The notes beneath the pieces were generated by a model. That model was not told the origin of the DNA. It saw only the letters and a program-made list of their open reading frames with translations, and searched no databases. Position numbers and translations under genes: made by a program. Shown in pieces: positions 19,401 to 25,897 of a DNA stretch of 64,000 nt. The number at the start of each line of letters is the position of its first letter. Within the stretch, counting starts at the first letter, position 1. Origin of the DNA: Chitiniphilus purpureus. Lineage in GTDB: Bacteria > Pseudomonadota > Gammaproteobacteria > Burkholderiales > Chitinibacteraceae. The DNA is taken from the NCBI RefSeq assembly GCF_025642115.1, contig NZ_CP106753.1, forward strand, positions 1,015,501 through 1,079,500. Reading direction: 5' to 3'.

Positions 19401-20091
19401 TACCTTGCCGCTGACAGAGCGCACGCGGTACTGGGGCGAGGATCTGGGTGTGCTGGTCCGTGCCTTCCTGAGCTGGAACTGCTGGTTTCTCGGCGACGAG
19501 GCCCAGGCGCGCAGCGTGGCTGGGCAAGGCATTGCCCAGGCGCGTAGCGGCGGCAAGCCACATGCGTTGTGCTTTGTACTGGCCTTTGCCGCCGCGATGA
19601 ACTGGACCGCCGATGATGTGGAGGGCACGCGCCGGCACGCCGGCGAAGGGCTGACGCTGGCACGACGTTTCGGCTTTCCGCTGTGGCAGGGCATCCATGG
19701 CCTGTTCACGTTATGGTGCGACGCACGCGAAGGGCGATTGGCCGATCCAGCACCGGTGCTGCAGGCGGCCCAGACCTTCCGGCAGGCATACCAGGCTGGC
19801 AGCACCACCGCCGGCTGGGTGGTGATGACCGTCCTGCTGCAACTGGACCTGCATGACGAGCTGGCCGTCATGGTGCAGCCGGCCCGCAGCAATCTGGAGC
19901 AGGCAGGCGACCTTTACTGCCTGGCGGAGGTGGCGTTGCTGCAGGCGGTTGTCCTGGCCCGACAGGGGCAGGCAGGGCAGGCGGCCTTGCTGCTGTCCGA
20001 GGCACGCGGGCTGGCTGCGCGGCAAGGGGCCGTCGGCCTGGCGCAGCGGCTGGAACGGCTGGCGCAGACCCACCTCGGGCAGGCTGCCTGA
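16498..20091 (+). CDS. Large SARP/AfsR-type transcriptional regulator with AAA ATPase and TPR-like repeats
   Basis: 1197 residues. Residues 1-95 form an OmpR-like winged helix of the SARP type (LRYRKAWALLGLLSF, TLAAMLWPELD, LRQVLNNLQRVFD). Residues about 100-250 are the bacterial transcriptional activation domain BTAD. A STAND-like NTPase follows with Walker A GEAGVGKT (464-471) and Walker B LLWVDDLHWAD (D589/D590). The C-terminal 400 residues are alpha-helical repeats of TPR character. Such proteins bind DNA and use ATP to activate nearby genes after ligand or partner sensing. GGGGAGG 4 nt upstream supports the start. It lies 178 bases upstream of the EF-hand/collagen lipoprotein gene on the same strand, a possible target. 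An S/T kinase partner as in AfsR is not visible. Confidence 0.88.
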   Translation: MNPQPLALCLLGAPRLTQGDHEPGRELRYRKAWALLGLLSFPAGTWQPRSTLAAMLWPELDRALGLANLRQVLNNLQRVFDRHAGGACLRIERERVLLVPGTTLWVDTLALAQLARRCADDPAMLRADELAQVIEPQLDTLSGTLLDGLEPVAGEAYLRWLQASRQQVQSWQQSMLQWVCEAQQHCGRLAAAVLSARLLWQHDPLSEPAAGRLIRLLLHMGDHRGAQQALTELDRNLRSELGTRVTAALRALVEQRGLPTGDAKTTWPATATVQESRSMAVCFVTLAEVSTDPGDLDLTTLLAARTLLLQRRAEVRPLAGLGFYAGFGEAGQTEQAARRCVLAVGELLKALPGRLQVGMALGVLTCRYGPEGADWFGTLPDEARQLAARALPGSALGNPALAAQVPAFTSASHGVLALRPEAASGDAPLDGRQPLVGREPELAALMRHWRQACDGRPAWVAIQGEAGVGKTRLAREFAAQVATQGGLVLRLHGALEWQSLPLAPLRAALLTVLTADPAALGERAPVRAAIAALLAGQPDCEELLETLLHFLFEEDLPGAPTEGRDQRFWAAFAAVDALAGRQPVLLWVDDLHWADLATHEWLAHYAGLLAGQRLLLLSTARPDAAMSYAMPPSRFELAALPEAAAGRLVAQCDPAGRLSEAEQRSIVLDSAGVPLFIEHLARRHLAGEITPAHRIDELLALELDRLGAFKPVLQSAAVLGNVFSAEHLALILPHQELQPVLELATHYRLIRPLPQQRYAFRHALIRDAAYRSLTPGHARNIHARFAGWLAAQPHAAPGEIAAHFDAAQQWRLAIEWWRRAGQAALAGQFASDALRGLQRALALAEQHAAGEPVLLRGLQFAVGDAALLSQGYGSTLGHALFESIAARIEAQGRPEDDEDRFRALSGLYMGGSSQGRTEGLVIGRRLEQLADTPAKRLMVCFALGNSLFWRGSFHEALAYQQEGAALADTLPLTERTRYWGEDLGVLVRAFLSWNCWFLGDEAQARSVAGQGIAQARSGGKPHALCFVLAFAAAMNWTADDVEGTRRHAGEGLTLARRFGFPLWQGIHGLFTLWCDAREGRLADPAPVLQAAQTFRQAYQAGSTTAGWVVMTVLLQLDLHDELAVMVQPARSNLEQAGDLYCLAEVALLQAVVLARQGQAGQAALLLSEARGLAARQGAVGLAQRLERLAQTHLGQAA

Positions 20092-20269
20092 TCCGGCTGT
20101 CCGCAACCTGCCGGCCTGTTTGTCACGATCTGCTTACGTTGGTTCTTTACACTCCGCAGCCGGCTGAAACCGGCCCTGCCTTGGCGACACGCCGGCACTG
20201 AAGCCCGTGGTGGCAAGTGCCATGGTCAGTGGTCAAGCCAGACGAGAAAGAACACAGGAGTATCAGCAG

Positions 20270-22669
20270 ATGATGGGGTTGTGGCAGACGGTGCGCCCGG
20301 GGGGGCGTTCGTGGAACAGGCATGGTGCATTACGCCAGGTGCTTGCCGTGACGGTGGTGGGGCTGCTTGCCGCCTGCGGCGACGGCGGTGGGCAGACGGA
20401 GCAGGGTACGCCGCCGGCAAAACCGGCGGTCTTGCCACTGGTGAATTTGCAGCGCGAGGCAGCCGGCACCGACTGTGCGCAGGGCGGCACACGGGTCGAA
20501 TCCGGCGCCGACGGCAATCTGAACGGCGTCCTGGACGCGGACGAGATCCGCAATACCCAGTATGTCTGCCGCGGCGGGCAGGGCACCGTGGATACATTGG
20601 CGGCACTGGGCGCCGAGCCGGCCGGCAGCCAGTGCCCGCAAGGTGGCACGCGGGTACAGGCGGGGTTGGACGGCAACGCCAACCGGATACTCGATAGCCA
20701 GGAAATCAGCGCGGTCGGCTATGTGTGCGAGGCGACACCGGCTGCTGCGCAGCCGATGCGTCTGTTGTCGCTGCTGCCCGAGCCGGCCGGCGCACAGTGT
20801 GTCAACGGGGGCAGCAAGGTCAGTGCGGGCGAGGATCGCAATGGCGACGGCCGGCTCGATCCCGCCGAAATCGTCGGAACGCGCTATCTATGCGACGGCG
20901 TTGCCGATGCGCCGGGCGCGGCCGGGCTCGTCAACATGGTGGCCGAGCCCGCAGGTGACCACTGCGCCGCCGGCGGCGGCAAGGTGATGACCGGCCTGGA
21001 TGCCAACCGCAACCACGTGCTCGACATCTCCGAAGTCAGCGCCATCCAGTACCTCTGCCGGGGCGCGGCGGGTGCCGATGGCCTGAGCACCAGGGTTCTG
21101 CAGACGACGGAGCCGGCCGGGAGCCATTGCGCCAGTGGCGGCCAACGTATCAGTGCCGGATTCGACCGCGATGCCAATGACGTGCTGGACGGTAACGAAA
21201 TCGACTCAACCGGCTATGTATGCAACGGCGCAACCGGCAGCCAGGGTGCGTCGGGGTGGGACAGCCTGTTCGCGCTGGTACCCGAGCCCGCCGGCGAGGC
21301 CTGTGCGGCCGGCGGCAGCAAGGTCACTGTCGGGTCCGACCGCAATCGCAATCAGGTGCTCGATGGCAATGAAGTCAGTGCCACGCGCTATCTGTGTCAC
21401 GGCAAGGCGGGCGGCGATGGTCTGCAAAGCCTGCTCGACATGCAGCCCGAGCCGGCGGGGCCCCATTGTCCGGCCGGCGGCACCAAGGTTGCCGCAGGCG
21501 TCGACGCCAATCGCGACGGCGCACTGGGCGCGAACGAAGTGGCCAATGTCCAATATGCCTGCAACGGTGCCACCGGCCCAACCGGCCCAACCGGCCCAAC
21601 CGGCCCAACCGGCCCAACCGGCCCAACCGGTCCAACCGGTCCAACCGGCCCGACCGGCCCGACCGGCGCGCCGGGTCTCACCGCGCGTATGCTGATGACC
21701 GCGGAGCCACCTGGAGCCCATTGCGCCAGCGGTGGTCAGCGTGTGAGCGTGGGGTTGGACAGCGACGGCAACGGCGCACTCGATCCACCCGAGATCCAGT
21801 CCTCCAGCTATGTCTGCAATGGCACGGCCGGCACCGATGGGCTGAACAGCCTGAGTGCCGTGGCGGCCATCGGCCCGGGCGCCGCGTGCGCCAACGGTGG
21901 CAGCATGATCACGAGCGGCATCGATGCCAACCGCAACGGCGTGCTCGATGCGACCGAGATCGGCTCGACCGCCTACGCCTGCAATGGCGCCACCGGCCCG
22001 ACCGGTCCCGCAGGGCCGGCCGGCCCCACTGGCCCAGGGGCGGTGCTGTTCACCACATCCGGCAGCTATACCGTGCCGGCCGGCGTACACGCGCTGCTGA
22101 TCGATGCCTGGGGCGGGGGCGGGGGTGGCGGCAATGCCTTCAACTGCCAGCAATATGCATGTGGTCAGGTCGCCGATCCGGCCTGGGGGGCCGGCCAGGG
22201 CGGCGGCGGCGGCTCGGGGGCGTATCAGCGGATCTACCTGGCGGTGAATCCGGGTGACGTGCTCGGCGTGACTGCCGGCAACCCCGGCATCGCGACCAAT
22301 GTCGGCATCACCCCCGGCAGTGGGACCATCACCGGCTTCCCGCCGCCGCCTTCGGGCAAGGGGGGCGATTCACTGGTCTCCTACCAGGGCACGACAGTGC
22401 TCACGGCCAGGGGCGGCACTGCCGGCACCCACCATATCTACAGCAGCTATGACGGCTCCACCTCGCCCAGCACTGCCGGGGTCGGGGGCAGCGCCGCGTT
22501 CGCCCTGCCCGCGCTGGGCCTGGCCACCATGCCGGGCGTGGCGGGCAACGGCAGCCAGGGCGGCGGTGTCGGGGCGCCCGGCAGCGGCGGGAACGGCTTC
22601 GATCCGGGCAGCAGGGCCCAGCCTGGCAATGGCACGACCGGCATGGTGATCGTCCTGCCTGTCCAATAG
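20270..22669 (+). CDS. Surface lipoprotein with nine DUF7151/EF-hand-like repeats, collagen-like tract and glycine-rich C-terminus
   Basis: 799 residues. The lipoprotein signal peptide has lipobox LLAAC near residue 40. Then come nine repeats of about 46-50 residues, each with the pattern EPAG-x2-C-x2-GG, an EF-hand-like loop such as DGNLNGVLDADE, and YVC. Every unit has two Cys and a 12-residue loop with acidic or Asn residues at calcium positions 1, 3, 5, 9 and 12. Between repeats 7 and 8 is a collagen-like (GPT)10 run, and GPTGPAGPAGPTGPG follows repeat 9. The last 220 residues are Gly-rich with SGSYTVPAG and GGGGGGG, like phage-tail-fibre glycine-rich domains. AGGAG 9 nt upstream supports the start (20270 or 20273). 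An envelope-anchored calcium-binding adhesin or matrix protein is inferred. Confidence 0.88.
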   Translation: MMGLWQTVRPGGRSWNRHGALRQVLAVTVVGLLAACGDGGGQTEQGTPPAKPAVLPLVNLQREAAGTDCAQGGTRVESGADGNLNGVLDADEIRNTQYVCRGGQGTVDTLAALGAEPAGSQCPQGGTRVQAGLDGNANRILDSQEISAVGYVCEATPAAAQPMRLLSLLPEPAGAQCVNGGSKVSAGEDRNGDGRLDPAEIVGTRYLCDGVADAPGAAGLVNMVAEPAGDHCAAGGGKVMTGLDANRNHVLDISEVSAIQYLCRGAAGADGLSTRVLQTTEPAGSHCASGGQRISAGFDRDANDVLDGNEIDSTGYVCNGATGSQGASGWDSLFALVPEPAGEACAAGGSKVTVGSDRNRNQVLDGNEVSATRYLCHGKAGGDGLQSLLDMQPEPAGPHCPAGGTKVAAGVDANRDGALGANEVANVQYACNGATGPTGPTGPTGPTGPTGPTGPTGPTGPTGPTGAPGLTARMLMTAEPPGAHCASGGQRVSVGLDSDGNGALDPPEIQSSSYVCNGTAGTDGLNSLSAVAAIGPGAACANGGSMITSGIDANRNGVLDATEIGSTAYACNGATGPTGPAGPAGPTGPGAVLFTTSGSYTVPAGVHALLIDAWGGGGGGGNAFNCQQYACGQVADPAWGAGQGGGGGSGAYQRIYLAVNPGDVLGVTAGNPGIATNVGITPGSGTITGFPPPPSGKGGDSLVSYQGTTVLTARGGTAGTHHIYSSYDGSTSPSTAGVGGSAAFALPALGLATMPGVAGNGSQGGGVGAPGSGGNGFDPGSRAQPGNGTTGMVIVLPVQ
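21572..21661 (+). repeat. 9-bp coding tandem repeat, (ACCGGCCCA)10
   Basis: Ten consecutive 9-base units, the first six identical and the last four differing only at third codon positions (GGT, CCG). It encodes the Gly-Pro-Thr triplets of the collagen-like tract in the surface lipoprotein. Because the unit is a multiple of three, copy-number change would not shift the frame. Confidence 0.95.
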
Positions 22670-22684
22670 CACGCGTGCTGCCTG

Positions 22685-22709
22685 GCCGGCCGCGTACTGC
22701 GCGGCCGGC
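22685..22709 (+). terminator. Strong GC hairpin after the lipoprotein gene
   Basis: Perfect 10-bp inverted repeat GCCGGCCGCG / CGCGGCCGGC (22685-22694, 22700-22709), loop TACTG, 15 bases after the stop codon. There is no T-run, so it may stabilise the mRNA end or act as a weak terminator. Confidence 0.4.
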
Positions 22710-22752
22710 ATACTGCAGTCGCCCGGGCTTGTCAGGGTGCCGCGGCTGCCCC

Positions 22753-24204
22753 ATGCTGCGGGGTTTGTTTTCCTGCCGCCGTATCGCCGTGCTGTCTGCT
22801 GCCTTTGTCGAACCGCTGGTGCTGGTCGATCTGGAAACCACCGGCGCGAATGCCACGCGCGATCGCATCACCGAGATCGGTATCGTAGAGGTCGATGCAC
22901 GGGGCGTGCGCGCGTGGGCCAGCCTCGTCAATCCCGGCGTGCCCATTCCCAGCTTCATCCAAAGCCTCACCGGCATCGACGACGCGATGGTGGCCGGGGC
23001 GCCTACCTTTGCCGAGCTGGCCGAAGAGGTGCTGCTGCGGCTCGAAGGCCGCATCTTCGTGGCCCACAACGCGCGCTTCGACTACGGCTTTCTGAAGAAC
23101 GAATTCAAGCGGGCGGGCCTTGCGCTGCGCAGCCGCGTGCTATGCACGGTCAAGCTCTCGCGCCGGCTCTATCCGGCCGAATACAAGCACAGCCTGGATG
23201 CGCTGGTGGCGCGCCATGGCCTGCGGGTGGACGGCATGCGCCACCGGGCGCTCACCGATGCCGAATTGCTGCTGCAGTTCCTGCAGGTGGTCGAGCGCGA
23301 CCATCCGGCCCCCGCGGTGCAGGCCGCGATCACCGAGCTGACGCGCCAGCCCGCGCTGCCCCCCGGGCTCGACCCCGCGGTGCTGGACGACCTGCCCGAC
23401 GGGGCCGGGGTGTACCTGTTCCATGGCGAGCGCGATGCGCCGCTATACGTGGGCAAGAGCACCGGGTTGCGCCGGCGGGTGCTCAGCCATTTCGCCGCCG
23501 ATCACAAGGCGCACAAGGAAATGCAGCTGGCGCAACTGGTGCGCCGGATCGATTGGATCGAAACCGCGGGCGAGCTGGGGGCGTTGCTGCTGGAAGCCAG
23601 GCTGGTCAAGCAATTGCGCCCGGTCTTCAACGCGCGGCTGCGGCCTTCGGCCGAGCAATGCCTCTGGCGGCTGGTCGAGGACGACGGCGTGCTGGTGCCG
23701 CGGCTCATCGACGTGGCCGACCTGGACACGGACAGCGGCGGGCGTGACTTTCTGTTCGGGCCGTTCCGCGGCCGGCGCGAGGCAGCCAAGCTGCTGGAGA
23801 AGCTGGCCGAGGAGCTGGGGCTGTGCCGGCAGGCGCTGGGGCTGGAGCCCCGGTCACGCAAGGGCGGGCCAACGCCGTGCTTCGGCCATCAGCTGGGGCG
23901 CTGCAAGGGCGTATGCGCCGGCCGCGAGGCCCCCGCGCTCTACAACGCGCGCCTTCTGGCGGCGCTGGGCAAACATGCCTTCGCCGCTTGGCCGTGGCCC
24001 GGCCCGGTCGGACTGCCCGAAGGCCCGGAATGGGCACCGCAACTGCACGTGATCGACCGCTGGCGTTACCTGGGCACCGTGCACGACCTTGCCGAACTGC
24101 CCGAATTGCTGGCCGCGCCGGCCGCGCCGTTCGATATCGACATCTACAAATTGCTGCGTGCCGAATTCAAGAAGCGCGCCGGACAGGTGCGCCGGCTCGG
24201 CTGA
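22753..24204 (+). CDS. DnaQ-like 3'-5' exonuclease fused to a UvrC/Cho-type GIY-YIG nuclease
   Basis: 483 residues in two parts. Residues about 15-180 are a DEDDh exonuclease: VLVDLETTGA (the D-x-E of motif I), FVAHNARFDYGFL (motif II) and the H-x4-D motif HRALTDAELL (motif III). Residues about 215-300 are a GIY-YIG domain, GAGVYLFHGERDAPLYVGKS followed by LRRRVLSHF, and the rest resembles Cho/UvrC (LLLEARLVKQLRPVFN, CFGHQLGRCKGVCAG). This exonuclease-plus-Cho layout is known in bacteria and points to nucleotide-excision-type DNA repair. The ATG at 22753 was used; a GTG at 22789 is also in frame and would shorten the N-terminus by 12 residues. Confidence 0.88.
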   Translation: MLRGLFSCRRIAVLSAAFVEPLVLVDLETTGANATRDRITEIGIVEVDARGVRAWASLVNPGVPIPSFIQSLTGIDDAMVAGAPTFAELAEEVLLRLEGRIFVAHNARFDYGFLKNEFKRAGLALRSRVLCTVKLSRRLYPAEYKHSLDALVARHGLRVDGMRHRALTDAELLLQFLQVVERDHPAPAVQAAITELTRQPALPPGLDPAVLDDLPDGAGVYLFHGERDAPLYVGKSTGLRRRVLSHFAADHKAHKEMQLAQLVRRIDWIETAGELGALLLEARLVKQLRPVFNARLRPSAEQCLWRLVEDDGVLVPRLIDVADLDTDSGGRDFLFGPFRGRREAAKLLEKLAEELGLCRQALGLEPRSRKGGPTPCFGHQLGRCKGVCAGREAPALYNARLLAALGKHAFAAWPWPGPVGLPEGPEWAPQLHVIDRWRYLGTVHDLAELPELLAAPAAPFDIDIYKLLRAEFKKRAGQVRRLG

Positions 24205-24438
24205 GCGCATCGGTGGTGGTGTGCGGGCGTTGAAGCCAATTGACCCTGTGCTCCCGCACCTTGTCATGGGCAGGAGGCGCGGCCGGCCGGTTATCCAAGG
24301 AGCAGCACGGCGGTGGCTTTCGCCGAATGCGTCATGCACGGTCTATATGGCGTTTTTGCTATCGGGTGTGGCGGCTTGGCAGCTGCCCGCCGGTGATACC
24401 GAACCCCCAATGCCGCTCGTGGCATTGCCACGCGGGCT

Positions 24439-24996
24439 TCAACGGCCCTGCTCATCGGTATCCCGGGGTTTTTCTGCAGCGAGCAGTCCGTGTAAGCCGA
24501 TACAGATGAAAGCCAGCGAAAACCAGAAGAACAAATAGTTCAGGAAGAAATGCAGCGACGCCTTCCAGAACGCATTTGAAAAATCATAGCAACTCACTCG
24601 AGTGAGACGTGATTCCCTGCCACAGATTTCCCCATTGATTGCAAACTCGATCAAGGTGAGCCCGGTACAGATCAATACGATGAAAAGGACGATATAGAAC
24701 ATCGCTTGAAACGCGACATGGACACCGTCGATCTTGACCGGGGGATGTTTGCCGCGCCATTGCGAATGGATGGCACTGAGCAGCAGGGCGGGCAGACCGA
24801 TGACGAAAATCAGCGGCAGCATTGCGATCAAGATCAGCACCAGAATGGATTTTCCGGGGCCGGATGCGCAAAAGCCGGCAAGCTTCTCACGCAGATATTT
24901 GATTTTCTTCACGTGGGTCTGGATGCTGGTTGATCTGTCGGGAAATTTCTGGCATTCAGCCCGGACCCCGCGACGGCGCGTAGGGGTGCTGTGCAT
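24439..24996 (-). CDS. Small membrane protein at the end of the T6SS island; candidate immunity protein
   Basis: Up to 185 residues. Three hydrophobic segments: SILVLILIAMLPLIFVIGLP, FQAMFYIVLFIVLICTGLTL and FLNYLFFWFSLAFICIGLHG, so an inner-membrane protein. No family recognised. The start is uncertain: the ATG at 24996 overlaps the DUF6708 gene by 41 bases and has no clear ribosome-binding site; a GTG at 24912 gives a more natural N-terminus (KKIKYLREKLAGF). An ATG directly after the DUF6708 stop (24955) opens another frame that stops after 22 codons, which raises the possibility of a frameshift. Base composition is lower in GC than vgrG. The position behind a pore-forming-type effector suggests an immunity role (inference). 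Confidence 0.6.
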   Translation of the reverse strand: MHSTPTRRRGVRAECQKFPDRSTSIQTHVKKIKYLREKLAGFCASGPGKSILVLILIAMLPLIFVIGLPALLLSAIHSQWRGKHPPVKIDGVHVAFQAMFYIVLFIVLICTGLTLIEFAINGEICGRESRLTRVSCYDFSNAFWKASLHFFLNYLFFWFSLAFICIGLHGLLAAEKPRDTDEQGR

Positions 24997-25897
24997 CGCG
25001 CTGGTGGCGGTCCTCGGGATCGACCTGGCTTTGCGCTTCCACTTCCGGTGGCCAGGCGGGCACCTTGCTGGTGCGCATTGCGATCCAACGGCCGATGGCG
25101 AGTAGCAGGAATACCGGCGAGCATAGCCAGGCGAGCAGCGGCAGCGCATTGAAATGCACCATCAGCCGATGGAATCCACCCCAGAAGGTTTCGCGTCGTC
25201 CGGCGATGTCCATGGTGTGTTGCACCTGTTCCAGCAGTTGGGCTGGGCCTTTTTCCATGTAGTGGCGCACGAACTCCCATTGCGACAGCAGATTGGGGTC
25301 GTTTGCTTCGCTGAAATAGGGTAGGCCAAAGGTTTCGAGTACGGTGAGGCGGTCTTCCGCCAGGATATGGCCGCGCACTTCCCAGGTATTGCGCATCTGG
25401 GCGCGATTGAGCGTGAAGTAGATGTCGTCCCATGGTACGGTCAACACGCTGCCATTCAGGCGGAACACGTGTACCATCCGGGTCTTGCGGTTGAAGCGGA
25501 TTGGGTAGTGGGTGTAACGGAAGGCTTCGTGACGCATAAGCCAAGTAAGCGCGACGGCGAAGATCGCAGCCAATACGGCGAGAAAGGCTAGCACGATTAG
25601 ATCTTCTTTATGCTCGGTTTGGCTTTGTGTTCCCCAACGTAAAAAAATAATGGCCAGGAATTGGAGTATCCCACTTCCCATGATTGCCCCAAAGGAAATG
25701 GCTACGGTGGTCAGTAGTCCCTTCCACCCAAAGAACTTGTCGCAACACTCCAGGTAGGTGGAATTCATCCGGATCACCGACAGCTGATACCAGGGCCGGG
25801 CGGTACTGGGCTGGTCCTGCGGCAGGTGGCGGATGATTTCATCGTCGGTCAACGGGCGGTTGACCGGGTATCTGGAGATCAGGCCGATGTATTCCAT
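24956..25897 (-). CDS. DUF6708 membrane protein of the T6SS effector module
   Basis: 313 residues. It starts MEYIGLISRYPVNRPLTDDE and contains WYQLSVIRMNSTYLE, features I associate with the DUF6708 family found beside T6SS effectors. Membrane segments lie at about 90-115 (LLTTVAISFGAIMGSGILQF), about 128-150 (LIVLAFLAVLAAIFAVALTW) and about 260-280 (LPLLAWLCSPVFLLLAIGRW), with a soluble beta-rich stretch (RMVHVFRLNGSVLTVPWDDI) between. Its ATG overlaps the effector TAA by one base (TAATG), showing translational coupling. GC is visibly lower than in vgrG (hand counts of single 60-base lines around 25.6 kb give 45-47%). A role as immunity protein or effector accessory is inferred. Confidence 0.75.
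   Translation of the reverse strand: MEYIGLISRYPVNRPLTDDEIIRHLPQDQPSTARPWYQLSVIRMNSTYLECCDKFFGWKGLLTTVAISFGAIMGSGILQFLAIIFLRWGTQSQTEHKEDLIVLAFLAVLAAIFAVALTWLMRHEAFRYTHYPIRFNRKTRMVHVFRLNGSVLTVPWDDIYFTLNRAQMRNTWEVRGHILAEDRLTVLETFGLPYFSEANDPNLLSQWEFVRHYMEKGPAQLLEQVQHTMDIAGRRETFWGGFHRLMVHFNALPLLAWLCSPVFLLLAIGRWIAMRTSKVPAWPPEVEAQSQVDPEDRHQRDAQHPYAPSRGPG

Noticed and set aside
21572..21661. Possible CRISPR or non-coding tandem array
   Set aside because: Units are 9 bases, have no spacers and encode GPT triplets in frame within a lipoprotein gene.
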